Assembly: GCA_025941565.1 (NCBI GenBank)
Contig: JAPCYN010000001.1
Span: 1-64,000, forward strand
DNA length: 64,000 bases
Direction: 5' to 3'
Source: Legionella sp. 515359
Lineage (GTDB): Bacteria > Pseudomonadota > Gammaproteobacteria > Legionellales > Legionellaceae
Position numbers and translations under genes: made by a program. This document shows, piece after piece, positions 39,693 through 48,322 of the stretch (within the stretch, counting starts at the first letter, position 1; each line of letters begins with the position of its first letter). The notes beneath the pieces are model-generated. The model was not told the DNA's origin, did not search any database, and saw only the letters and a list, made by a program, of their open reading frames with translations.

Positions 39693-40057
39693 GCGTTGGT
39701 ACTATTCTTGCCTACTGTGACATGGGTGAAGCAAAGTTTCACCCATGAATTACGGAGATAAGGACTAGCATCGATGAGTGTCAGGGGAGCAAGCACACGG
39801 GTTATACTAGGATTGGCTTTTAGAGTTTTGGGCTCATGTTGGGATGTGCACGTCGCGGCATATGCAGCCAAGCTTCTTCAGCGCCATGCTGCCAAATCGG
39901 TCAAATCTTGAAAAACATCGTCTGGTATTAAGGATTTAAAATAATCTAAATCTTTGCTGAGACACACTTGTATTAACGTAAGGTCACCTCCCCCGATCAA
40001 TAACACTTCCTGTGATTGACCTGGAGTACTTTGTTTATACTTTTATTGGCATGATGG
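39693..40057. other. 365-base intergenic region with hairpin and possible gene remnants
   Basis: It holds a perfect 10-base stem at 39721-39730 / 39738-39747 (CATGGGTGAA with TTCACCCATG) without a T tract, 28 bases after the FecR-gene stop. On the reverse strand, a frame of about 50 codons open from about 40035 to a TGA at 39878-39880 reads like real protein (EVLLIGGGDLTLIQVCL) but has no start codon. A 45-codon forward ORF lies at 39774-39911. I cannot assign any of these; a decayed gene is the best guess. Confidence 0.35.
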
Positions 40058-40831
40058 TTATTCGCGAAACCCCACTCCCTTTTTTAATAAAATCATATTG
40101 ATGAGGGTCAGTAACACTAACATCAGACAAATAATTCCCATGGCTAAAGATGTATTGACCTCACTTTGGCCGATCATGGCCTGCCTTAGCGCATTAACCA
40201 TGTATAAAATAGGATTTAGCCAAGACACTTTTTGCCAGAATTCAGGCAGCATGTTAATGCTGTAAAATACCCCGCCTAAGTAGGTTAGTGGGGTGAGTAT
40301 AAAGGTTGGAATAATCATAATATCATCAAAATTTCGAGCAACCATGGCATTTGTGAATCCTGCCAGAGAAAATACAGCAGATACCAGCAATACAACGAGT
40401 AACGTCATCGGTAAGTGACTTAATTCAATGGTTAAGAAAAAACTGGCAATAATAAAAACCAGGACGGCAACGATTAGTCCTCTAAATACGCCGCCTAAAA
40501 TATAGCCAAGCAACAAGAGACTGTTATGCATTGGACTTACAAGCATTTCTTCAATGCTTTTTTGAAAGCGTACACTATAAAGCGACGAAGATACATTACC
40601 GTAGGAGTTAACAATGACTGACATCATAATCAATCCAGGAGCAATGAACATCGGATAGCTGACTCCTTGAATGGAGCCGATACGAGGTCCGATTAAACTC
40701 CCGAAGATGAGGAAGTAAAGCGTGGTTGTAATCACCGGGGGTAAAAAAACCTGGCTTGCAATGCGAAACATACGAACTAATTCGCGCCTTACTAGAGTAT
40801 ATAATGCAATAACTTGTTGTTTAATGGCCAT
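40058..40831 (-). CDS. ABC-2 type permease (YadH-like)
   Basis: 257 residues with six hydrophobic helices and the ABC-2 membrane domain. A cytoplasmic N-terminal helix (LYTLVRRELVRMFRIASQVFLPP) is typical of YadH/NodJ exporters, and the block YLGGVFYSINMLPEFWQKVSWLNPILYMVNALRQ matches the conserved end of the family. It overlaps the ATPase gene by 11 bases and would form a two-gene exporter with it. The substrate is unknown. Confidence 0.9.
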   Translation of the reverse strand: MAIKQQVIALYTLVRRELVRMFRIASQVFLPPVITTTLYFLIFGSLIGPRIGSIQGVSYPMFIAPGLIMMSVIVNSYGNVSSSLYSVRFQKSIEEMLVSPMHNSLLLLGYILGGVFRGLIVAVLVFIIASFFLTIELSHLPMTLLVVLLVSAVFSLAGFTNAMVARNFDDIMIIPTFILTPLTYLGGVFYSINMLPEFWQKVSWLNPILYMVNALRQAMIGQSEVNTSLAMGIICLMLVLLTLINMILLKKGVGFRE

Positions 40832-41735
40832 TTTTTATAAGATCCAAAAAGAGTTCTTCCAAGCGATTGGTTTTATTTCGCATACTATGAATTTTTATTC
40901 CGTGCCGGGTAAACAGTGCAAATGCATCATTTAAATTCAAATTGTTATCTACACGGAGTTCGATTGTCGTGCTGTCAATCAGTGTGGGCTTAAAGGGATG
41001 TAAATCGGGTAAAATCTCGATACGATTTTCTGTATTGAAGATAAAAGTTTGATGGTGCAGTGTTTGGAGCAAAGCCTTCATCGATGTATTTTTGATAATT
41101 TCTCCTTTATCAATGATGGCAATGTTTTTACATAGCTGCTCTGCCTCTTCCAGATAGTGGGTTGTGAGAATAATGGTTGTTCCTTCTGCATTGGTTCTGG
41201 TGAGGAACTCCCACATACTGTGTCTGATTTCTATATCTACGCCAGCTGTAGGCTCATCAAGAATGAGTACTTTGGGTTGATGCACTAAAGCCCTGGCAAT
41301 CATGAGCCGACGTTTCATTCCACCGGATAAGTGTCGTGCTATAGAATACCTTTTCTCCCAAAGACCTAACTGTTGCAGGAGGGATTCAATTCGCGGCTGT
41401 GCCTTCTTTCGTGAAATTCCATAATATCCTGCTTGATTTAGCAGGATTTGTTCGCAGTCTTCAAAAATATTAAGATTGATTTCTTGAGGCACAAGACCTA
41501 AGCAGGATTTGGCTTTCTCAGGTTCTCTTTCCAAATCATAACCATGAATACGGATACTACCCGATGTTTTATTAAGCAAGGTAGTTATTAATCCAATGGT
41601 TGTTGATTTTCCGGCGCCATTCGCACCCAATAAAGCAAAAAAATCACCTTTATTTATGGTTAAATCAATTCCTTTTAATGCGTGTACACCATTCGCATAG
41701 GTTTTGGATAATTGTTTGATGTCTAAGGCATGCAT
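40821..41735 (-). CDS. ABC transporter ATPase (YadG/CcmA-like)
   Basis: 304 residues from the ATG at 41735; the frame extends to 41780, but the N-terminal extension is not conserved-looking. Walker A GANGAGKST, signature LSGGMKRR and Walker B VLILDEPTAGVD are present, with a switch His in LTTHYLEE. A C-terminal region of about 80 residues is typical of drug/polysaccharide ABC-2 ATPases. It pairs with the downstream overlapping permease. No strong ribosome binding site is seen, and the start may be slightly off. Confidence 0.92.
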   Translation of the reverse strand: MHALDIKQLSKTYANGVHALKGIDLTINKGDFFALLGANGAGKSTTIGLITTLLNKTSGSIRIHGYDLEREPEKAKSCLGLVPQEINLNIFEDCEQILLNQAGYYGISRKKAQPRIESLLQQLGLWEKRYSIARHLSGGMKRRLMIARALVHQPKVLILDEPTAGVDIEIRHSMWEFLTRTNAEGTTIILTTHYLEEAEQLCKNIAIIDKGEIIKNTSMKALLQTLHHQTFIFNTENRIEILPDLHPFKPTLIDSTTIELRVDNNLNLNDAFALFTRHGIKIHSMRNKTNRLEELFLDLIKNGH

Positions 41736-41852
41736 AGAAGATTCAATGAAAATAAAAATGTCATTATACACAATAATCATATTGTTTCGAACGAGCAGAG
41801 TACAGGGGCTGTTTCATTATTAATCTGCTCGTTGCATTGTTTTATCTGGCTT

Positions 41853-42485
41853 TTATAAATTGGAGAACTCGCTCCTATTCAACAAAAAATGAGAGTGAGT
41901 TTTCATCCAACCGGTAATACTGTATCGAGGTTGATGAGTCACGCAGACTTCATGAGGTAATTCACTATTAAAGCATATGAAACGATTTTCTAATGGCAAA
42001 ACATTTTCAATTAATTCATCTTGTGCATTGTAGAGTTTTAATTCACCGCCAAATTCAGCTTCCCAGTGCTTATTTAAATAATACACGCATGAGATTTTTC
42101 GTGTTTTTTGTGCAGCGAATTGATCCACATGTTTCTTATAATAAGTCCCCGGTTGATAGGCTGCAAAGTGGGTCTCAAATTCATGTAAGCCTAAAAAGAG
42201 CGACTGATTTAATATTTGAGCCAATTGCTGTATTCGGTTTAAAAAAATTTGTATTGCCGGACTTGTTTCATTTCCCTCCAGCCAAAAAATTTCATCCGTA
42301 CGAATGACTTCATTTTTATGGGCGCCGAGCTTCAAGCCAATTTTAGCACCTCGAAACAATTCCTGTTCATACAGTTCCTGTGCTGTTGCGCGCAATGACT
42401 GGCATTGAGCCTGCTCAAGAAAGCTGTCGATAATATAGAATCCTTGGTGACAAAGGTTATGGATAAGTTGTTCCGAATCAATCAA
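41853..42485 (-). CDS. 2-oxoglutarate/Fe(II)-dependent oxygenase, prolyl-4-hydroxylase-like
   Basis: 210 residues with the double-stranded beta-helix features of the P4H/EGLN group: the iron motif H-x-D in YKKHVDQF (about 137-139), a distal His in SELPHEV, and the 2-oxoglutarate-binding Arg in RYSITGW. Conserved FRGAKIG and IRTDEIFWLE appear upstream of the core. It should hydroxylate an amino-acid or protein target with iron, oxygen and 2-oxoglutarate; SM-20/PHD-like bacterial enzymes act on proline. It overlaps the YgjP-like gene by four bases. Confidence 0.85.
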   Translation of the reverse strand: MIDSEQLIHNLCHQGFYIIDSFLEQAQCQSLRATAQELYEQELFRGAKIGLKLGAHKNEVIRTDEIFWLEGNETSPAIQIFLNRIQQLAQILNQSLFLGLHEFETHFAAYQPGTYYKKHVDQFAAQKTRKISCVYYLNKHWEAEFGGELKLYNAQDELIENVLPLENRFICFNSELPHEVCVTHQPRYSITGWMKTHSHFLLNRSEFSNL

Positions 42486-43171
42486 AGCACACGTCCTTCA
42501 AGTTGATATTCATATTCATGCCATTGTGGCATAAATTTGCTCATCAACCCATAAAATCGTTTATTATGACTTGGTTCTAACAGATGAACTAATTCATGAA
42601 CAAGGACATATTCCAGGCAAATCGATGGTTTTTTAATGAGATTAAGATTTAACCATATACGCGCGGCTTTGGTATTGCATGAACCCCAACGGGTTTTCAT
42701 TTTTCTTATTCCCCATTCGACTACTTTGACTCCGACAACAGCTTCCCAGTACTGAATGAGATCAGGCAATAGCATTTGCATTTGTTGTTTATACCAGCGC
42801 TCAAGAATGGTTTGTATTTGGGTTGGGGTACTGTTAGGTTGAGTATAACAGTACATCAGTTCCTCATTGATTTTAATTTGGGCAGGGCCGTGATGTTCTT
42901 CAATGATTAATAAATACTGCTTCCCTCTAAATGCTACAGTTGATCCCGTTTCAAATGTGCATTCTTCGATAACTGCACGGTTACGAATCCGTTCTCTTTG
43001 CTGATGAATCCACGCACTTTTAGATTCAAGACTTTGCCTTATAAGCTGTTCGCTGAATCTAAGAGGGGCGCTTACCTTCACCACACCATCAGGTGGATAA
43101 ATGCGTAAGTGCATGTTTTTAATTTTTTTTCTTGATATTTCTATGGGAATACCGTCGAGTTCAATGATCAT
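42482..43171 (-). CDS. YgjP-like metallopeptidase-domain protein (DUF45)
   Basis: 229 residues, the usual size of the YgjP/DUF45 group. The zinc site HELVH is in VLVHELVHLLEPSHNKRFYGLM (about 186-208), with the following H-N-x-x-F third-ligand motif. The N-terminal segment contains IEISRKKIKNMHLRIYPPDGVVKVSAP, typical of the family. It is a soluble cytoplasmic protein without signal. The oxygenase gene begins within its stop codon, so the pair is coupled. Biological substrates of YgjP are not established. Confidence 0.88.
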   Translation of the reverse strand: MIIELDGIPIEISRKKIKNMHLRIYPPDGVVKVSAPLRFSEQLIRQSLESKSAWIHQQRERIRNRAVIEECTFETGSTVAFRGKQYLLIIEEHHGPAQIKINEELMYCYTQPNSTPTQIQTILERWYKQQMQMLLPDLIQYWEAVVGVKVVEWGIRKMKTRWGSCNTKAARIWLNLNLIKKPSICLEYVLVHELVHLLEPSHNKRFYGLMSKFMPQWHEYEYQLEGRVL

Positions 43172-43187
43172 CTCATCAATCTACTTG

Positions 43188-43265
43188 TAGCCTGGGTGCC
43201 GCGCAGCAGAACCCGGGAAAGCCAGCTTCAGAAAACCCGGGTTACGCTGCGCTGCACCCAGGCTA
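43188..43265. repeat. Large palindromic GC-rich element (REP/MITE-like)
   Basis: Two 30-base arms (43188-43217 and 43236-43265) pair at 27 of 30 positions around an 18-base spacer. The arms begin TAGCCTGGGTGC and end with an AACCCGGG core. GC content is far above the surroundings. Palindromes of this kind are dispersed intergenic repeats in several gammaproteobacteria including Legionella; I see only one copy in the window. Confidence 0.75.
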
Positions 43266-43312
43266 TGATAATTCCCAAAAGAGTTCGAAGGATGAGAATC
43301 AGAGCTATTGTA

Positions 43313-43594
43313 CTATCTCTGCGCTCCGATACAAGGACTGTCTATGTATTCGCCATTAATATCTAAAACCATATTGACATTGGCGCGTTGATAGCGAGCG
43401 AGTATGTCATACTCCTGTTTTGTGATGTAGCCGTAGGAGTTACCACAATATACGAGTGATGTGGCTCCTGGTTTGGGTTTAACCTGTACCGGTAAATCAC
43501 ATTCCCAACGAAATTGGGTTAAATCACAATTCGCAAAAGCTAAATTAAAGGGTAATAGGGATACAGCAACAGTTACGTACCAATTCCTTTTCAT
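43313..43594 (-). CDS. Small secreted protein of unknown function
   Basis: 93 residues with a signal peptide ([21 protein letters not shown]) and a mature part of about 72 residues containing four cysteines (NCDL, ECDL, YCGN, PCIG). No family is recognised, but a similar Cys pattern and size are seen in the secreted protein at 8991-9377. It is a monocistronic reverse-strand gene next to the palindromic element. Confidence 0.6.
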   Translation of the reverse strand: MKRNWYVTVAVSLLPFNLAFANCDLTQFRWECDLPVQVKPKPGATSLVYCGNSYGYITKQEYDILARYQRANVNMVLDINGEYIDSPCIGAQR

Positions 43595-43664
43595 AGCGCA
43601 CCATTTGCATGTTCATGTTTTTTAAGTATAGGATAAGATTCTAAAAAAGCAGTCAAGGATCGTC

Positions 43665-44516
43665 ATGCTCTCATCCAGTTCCGAATACATTAAAGCGCTA
43701 CGTGAAGGAAAGTACCTGCTTTTTTTGGAGTGGACCGATTTTGTTACCCAAAAATATGCGATTTTAGATGCTGACGACACAGTAAATAGTTTGATTTTTG
43801 AATGGTTAACCAATGGATATTCAGAAGAAGATGCCAAAAAATTAGCTGTCTTACAAGCAGTAAATGATATGGAATCCAATCCCTTACAAGGAAAATTAGA
43901 CTATTCATTTAAATCAATCATTATTGCTTTATTTATTTGTATGGTCTTTCAAAAAGGTGACATCCATGTGGCTATGCCTCCACAAAAGAAAGCAACACGA
44001 CATGAAATAACTCAGTTAATAGGGCAAGGCATAACTCAGTTGAATCCATTTACTTATAAGGAGAGACTGGAGGGAATGCAAACCCAGTTTTATCAATGGG
44101 TAGAATGCGTTGAGGAAAAAGAAGTGAGTAGTGCCTTTCAAAAAATTAATGTTATTACTAAGCCCAGATATCTTCTTGAGAATTATATTTTGCATTTAGA
44201 ACGTATTAAACTGACTCAAGATGAACTCTATGTTACCCGATTAAGTATGGCGAAACGTTTCCTTGGTTATTTGTATGAGCAAACTGAATTGACCTCTAAG
44301 GTAGCTGAAGAAATTGCTATATACACGAATGCTCTTCGTGAGTTACATCCTGGTAAAGGAGAGGAAGAGTGTTTGGACAGTATTTTGCCTCCTTCAACAC
44401 TGGAGAATACTTGGCGTTGGGTAACGGGAATAGGGATAGGTTTTTTCAGTTTTGTTTTAAATGAGAAATCACTTGGGGAGTTAATTTCTAAGACAAGTGA
44501 AAACCTTAAACTTTAG
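43665..44516 (+). CDS. Hypothetical protein, Dot/Icm effector candidate
   Basis: 283 residues, acidic and largely helical, with AAGGA before the ATG. A hydrophobic segment occurs near residues 83-97 (FKSIIIALFICMVFQ) and another near 250-263 (GIGIGFFSFVL). No motif is recognised. The C-terminal 20 residues contain Glu, Ser and Lys (EKSLGELISKTSENLKL), compatible with Dot/Icm export. It is unlinked to other genes, and assignment as an effector is a guess from genus and composition. Confidence 0.45.
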   Translation: MLSSSSEYIKALREGKYLLFLEWTDFVTQKYAILDADDTVNSLIFEWLTNGYSEEDAKKLAVLQAVNDMESNPLQGKLDYSFKSIIIALFICMVFQKGDIHVAMPPQKKATRHEITQLIGQGITQLNPFTYKERLEGMQTQFYQWVECVEEKEVSSAFQKINVITKPRYLLENYILHLERIKLTQDELYVTRLSMAKRFLGYLYEQTELTSKVAEEIAIYTNALRELHPGKGEEECLDSILPPSTLENTWRWVTGIGIGFFSFVLNEKSLGELISKTSENLKL

Positions 44517-44844
44517 ATTTTTAATCTTAATCGAAGTGATTTATTTCCGTCTAAATCAGTAGATTCGCCTCTTTGAAAAGAGGAAGATAAGAAAATTTAG
44601 TTAAAATTTGGTAATTTTTTTACCTGTTTGATAAATATTTGATGCGTAGTTGCGGGTATCTGCTACACTTAAAAAATCATCGCATTCTGTCTGCAGTACA
44701 GGTAGGACGCTGAGGTTATGGTAGTGCTGGAGTTGTATTTTCATATGATTTAAAAAAGCTTATATATAGAACGAAGTGTAATGCTTGAATTTCAGAGAAA
44801 ATATCCAAACTCTCACTTATTTCATTTGTTTTGTAGAGGTAAAA
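44517..44844. other. 328-base intergenic region before the first desaturase gene
   Basis: It contains a short hairpin at 44568-44583 (CCTCTTT GA AAAGAGG) that could act as a weak terminator for the upstream gene. The rest is AT-rich and should hold the desaturase promoter, but no clear -35/-10 pair is visible. A frame opening at 44785 adds 20 unlikely residues to the desaturase. Confidence 0.4.
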
Positions 44845-45807
44845 ATGAAATTCAAATCGTTAATGTTCTCGATACATGGATGGTTTGATACCGATATAAA
44901 AGAAAATAATTTAAAACAAGGGACGATACATTGGGCTCGTGCGTTCATTTTCATATTACTCCATTTGTGTTGTTTGGCAGTTTTCTGGGTTGGATGGAGC
45001 TTTACAGCGGTCTTTACTGCCATTTTACTTTATCTCCTCAGAATGTTTGCTATAACAGGATTTTACCATCGCTATTTTTCACATAAGACTTTTAAGACAA
45101 ATCGTTTTTGGCAATTTGTTTTTGCTGTAATAGGTAATGCTGCCGTACAACGAGGACCGCTTTGGTGGGCAAGCCATCACCGCATTCATCATCGATATAC
45201 AGAGCAATCACAAGATCCACACTCTCCAGTACAACATGGTCTATTATGGAGCCATGTCGGATGGATTTTTTATTCAGATAATTTTAAAACAGACTACAAA
45301 GCAATACAGGACTTTGCAAAATATCCAGAATTACGCTGGTTGAATCGTTATGATAATGTGGTACCTATTTGTTTGCTGTTACTCCTATTTTTTACAGGCA
45401 CTTTATTAGAAAATTATTATCCTAAACTACATACTAGCGGCATGCAGTTAGTTGTTTGGGGCTTTATTTCAACAATTGCCCTCTTCCACGCTACTTTTTC
45501 TATTAATTCTATCTCCCATGTATGGGGTACCCAATCATTTGAAACGGGAGATCAAAGCCGAAATAATTTCCTGCTGGCTTTAATTACTTTGGGTGAGGGT
45601 TGGCACAATAATCATCATTTCTATCCACGCTCAACGAGCCAGGGATTCTGTTGGTGGCAAATAGATATTACTTATTATTTATTATGTTTTTTGGAGAAAG
45701 CTCGAATTATTTATGATGTTAATAGAGTTCCGCAGGAACTCAAAACAAATCGGGTAGTAACAAGGTCTTTAGAGGGAAAACGTGTTAGCAAGTTAAATGC
45801 TAAATAG
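44845..45807 (+). CDS. Membrane fatty-acid desaturase (delta-9 acyl-CoA type)
   Basis: 320 residues from the ATG at 44845, which has AGAGGT before it. Three His boxes of the di-iron membrane desaturases are present: HRYFSH (about 75-80), HHRIHH (about 112-117) and HNNHH (about 253-257). Four or more hydrophobic helices flank them. Such enzymes put a cis double bond into acyl-CoA or phospholipid-bound acyl chains using oxygen and an electron donor. No rubredoxin or cytochrome domain is fused. It lies 67 bases before a second, distinct desaturase gene. Confidence 0.92.
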   Translation: MKFKSLMFSIHGWFDTDIKENNLKQGTIHWARAFIFILLHLCCLAVFWVGWSFTAVFTAILLYLLRMFAITGFYHRYFSHKTFKTNRFWQFVFAVIGNAAVQRGPLWWASHHRIHHRYTEQSQDPHSPVQHGLLWSHVGWIFYSDNFKTDYKAIQDFAKYPELRWLNRYDNVVPICLLLLLFFTGTLLENYYPKLHTSGMQLVVWGFISTIALFHATFSINSISHVWGTQSFETGDQSRNNFLLALITLGEGWHNNHHFYPRSTSQGFCWWQIDITYYLLCFLEKARIIYDVNRVPQELKTNRVVTRSLEGKRVSKLNAK

Positions 45808-45874
45808 GGTTCTTTAATACATAAGGAATAAGTCCTATAGGATTTATCCAAGTATTAGGTAACGAGAGGTTGTA

Positions 45875-46762
45875 ATGAAAATTAAAAACCAAAGAATTTT
45901 TTCTAAAGATGTTTTGTTAGTATTGTCTTTTCTCTTTATCTACTGGTTGATTTGCCTGATGACCAATAATCAAATTCTTCTTTATGGATTATTAAATCTA
46001 GGATGGGCAGGAAATTTGATATTTTGTCTCATCATTTACCACATAACGATCGTTGTTTTTAGTATTTATTTACATCGCAGCGAAACACATAGGTCAATTG
46101 AGCTTATACCTGCAATAAGATATTTTTGTCGTTTCTGGCTCTGGTTTGCTACGGGACTCAATAGAGCTGAATGGGTAGCAATACATCGATTGCACCATCA
46201 AAAACCAGACTCGCCTTCTGATCCACACAGTCCATTATATAAAGGGACATTAAATTTATTTGTGAGTGGATTTGAAGTCTGTGCTGAGTGCAACCCCTCA
46301 TCACTTATAGAAAAATACGGAACCATCTCCGATAACGATGCCCTTGAGAAATTTCTATTTACTAAATTCCAATCTTTAGGATTAGTCATCTTTTTAGCTT
46401 TATACATTCTACTTTTTGGTTTGTGGGGGATGGTAATGTGGGATATAAATGTTCTTTTAATTACTATTGTATTATTTGGTGCGTTTGCTGCTCTAACTCA
46501 TATATACGGTTATCGAAACTTTAATACAAAGGATAATTCTCATAATTTAACGCGTATGGGCATTTTATTGAATGGAGAAGAGTTACATAATAACCATCAT
46601 AATAACCCTGCATCTGCAAAACTATCCTTCTCGGATAAGGAGTTCGATCTCGGTTGGTTTTATATTAAAATTTTATTGAAGTTAAATTTAGCGAAACTTC
46701 GTACTTCTACAACAGTGGAAAGAAAAAGAGTCGAATATGAACTTCATGTGAAAAAACAGTAA
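45875..46762 (+). CDS. Second membrane fatty-acid desaturase
   Basis: 295 residues with three His boxes, HRSETH (about 69-74), HRLHHQ (about 107-112) and HNNHHNN (about 244-250), and several transmembrane helices. It is considerably diverged from its upstream neighbour (for example HRSETHRS against HRYFSHKT), so a different regioselectivity or substrate is likely. An AGAGG ribosome binding site precedes the ATG. It is convergent with the OMF gene of the adjacent exporter, 15 bases away. Confidence 0.9.
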   Translation: MKIKNQRIFSKDVLLVLSFLFIYWLICLMTNNQILLYGLLNLGWAGNLIFCLIIYHITIVVFSIYLHRSETHRSIELIPAIRYFCRFWLWFATGLNRAEWVAIHRLHHQKPDSPSDPHSPLYKGTLNLFVSGFEVCAECNPSSLIEKYGTISDNDALEKFLFTKFQSLGLVIFLALYILLFGLWGMVMWDINVLLITIVLFGAFAALTHIYGYRNFNTKDNSHNLTRMGILLNGEELHNNHHNNPASAKLSFSDKEFDLGWFYIKILLKLNLAKLRTSTTVERKRVEYELHVKKQ

Positions 46763-46777
46763 GATTAAAGCGGTTAA

Positions 46778-48256
46778 CTAACCGTTATTCCACCATCCTC
46801 CGCCGAGTGATTGAAAGAGCGCGGCGGTGTCATTATAACGAGCGGTTTCAGCTTCAATGACTTTTAAGTGTATTTTTAAATAGGTTTCTTTTGCCCTTAA
46901 AACAGCTAAATAGTTTACTTTACCGAGTTGGTATTGCATTTTCACGATTTTAAAATGTTTTTGCGTGTTTATTTCTGCAAGTGCTCGTTCATGCAATAAC
47001 TCCGCATCGAACTCAAGTGCGTGTAAGACATCTGCTACCTGTTGAAAGGCTTCGAGCACCACTTTTTTATAGCGTGCAAGTTCATAATCATACATAGCAA
47101 TAGCGAGTTTACGTTTTGCACGTAATGATCCACCTTTAAGTAGCGTCTGAAATATTTGACCGCCGTAATTCCATACATTATTTGCAGGATTGAACAACGT
47201 ACTTAGCGCAGTTGAGTACCACGCATAAGTAGCACCTATATTCAATTTGGGGAAGAGATTAGCGGTTGCCACACCAATTTCTGCACTTGCTTTATGCAAT
47301 AATGCTTCAGAGGACTTTATATCTGGCCGTTGTTTGACAAGAAGGGAAGGGAGAGTGATTGGAAGATCTGTGGGTAACTGTATATTTTGCAGTGTAAAAT
47401 CAAAAAATTCTGTTTCACTCGGTAATGATCCCGTAAGTACGGCAAGAGCATTATATTTTTTTGCTAAATTATTTTTTAGGGTAGGGAGTTGTGCCTGAGT
47501 TTCCTTGAGTCGATTTTCGCTATTGAGGAGATCAAGCCTGGAAATATGGCCTAGAAGGAAGTTGTTATTTTCTAATTTCACCAATTCCTTTTGGCACGCG
47601 ATAAGTTCATTTGTTGCTTTCATCTGTTCTTGCAACGACGCAATCGTGATGCCTGTTGTTACGATATTAGCGGTTAGAGTTAAATAGGTCGCTTCCAATT
47701 CAAAATGCTCATAATCAATTGCTGCTCTTAGGGCTTCTAATTGACGACGATTACCGCCAAACAAGTCTAAATCATATCGAACACTGACTGAGGTATTGTA
47801 AAGATCAAATGTATTCACCGAAGAAAATGGAAGAGCAGATCCTGGGGTAGGTGTAAGATTAATTCCTGTGGCCAGTAAGCTGTTTCTTTCACGACTTGCT
47901 AAAAACTGGGTATCCACAGTGGGAAATAAATTCGACCCTGCTTCAGCAAGTAAATTGGCTTGGGCCTTGCGCAAATTAGCTTTGCTCATTTCTATTGATG
48001 GATTATTTTTTAACCCTTTTTCAATGAATGAATTTAATTCTTTAGAATGAAATATTTCCCACCATGATTTGGATATATTTTTTTTAAAGTTAAACTGTTG
48101 TGGCTGGCCTGCACGACCGCTCGCGCCCATTGTTTTGGTTTTCACCGGTCCTGCATTATAGTGAATTGCTTGTGGTGCATCTGGCGAATGAAAATTTGGT
48201 CCAACCTTACAACTTGTAAGGATTAATGCGCATAAAAATAAATAAATTTTTTGCAT
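46778..48256 (-). CDS. NodT-family outer-membrane efflux lipoprotein (ABC exporter cluster)
   Basis: 492-residue TolC-like channel with lipoprotein signal MQKIYLFLCALILTSC followed by KVGPNFHSP. Both OMF repeats are present; the second contains LLVKQRPDIKSSEALLHKASAEIGVATANLFPK. It is related most obviously to the OMF at 16882-18393 (both end ALFQ(A/S)LGGGWW). The HlyD-type adaptor gene lies 66 bases upstream on the same strand. Together with the divergent permease/ATPase genes it would give an ABC-driven tripartite exporter. Confidence 0.9.
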   Translation of the reverse strand: MQKIYLFLCALILTSCKVGPNFHSPDAPQAIHYNAGPVKTKTMGASGRAGQPQQFNFKKNISKSWWEIFHSKELNSFIEKGLKNNPSIEMSKANLRKAQANLLAEAGSNLFPTVDTQFLASRERNSLLATGINLTPTPGSALPFSSVNTFDLYNTSVSVRYDLDLFGGNRRQLEALRAAIDYEHFELEATYLTLTANIVTTGITIASLQEQMKATNELIACQKELVKLENNNFLLGHISRLDLLNSENRLKETQAQLPTLKNNLAKKYNALAVLTGSLPSETEFFDFTLQNIQLPTDLPITLPSLLVKQRPDIKSSEALLHKASAEIGVATANLFPKLNIGATYAWYSTALSTLFNPANNVWNYGGQIFQTLLKGGSLRAKRKLAIAMYDYELARYKKVVLEAFQQVADVLHALEFDAELLHERALAEINTQKHFKIVKMQYQLGKVNYLAVLRAKETYLKIHLKVIEAETARYNDTAALFQSLGGGWWNNG

Positions 48257-48322
48257 TTGATCTTCTTATATAAATGGACGTATCAACACCATTAATTAGA
48301 GTAAAATGATTCGCTTTAACTG

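Noticed and set aside
39689-39871. 60-codon reverse-strand frame after the FecR gene
   Set aside because: Covers the hairpin and has no protein-like features; kept only as part of the intergenic description.
44785-44844. Upstream extension of the first desaturase
   Set aside because: The extra 20 residues are not conserved-looking, and AGAGGT sits before the internal ATG.
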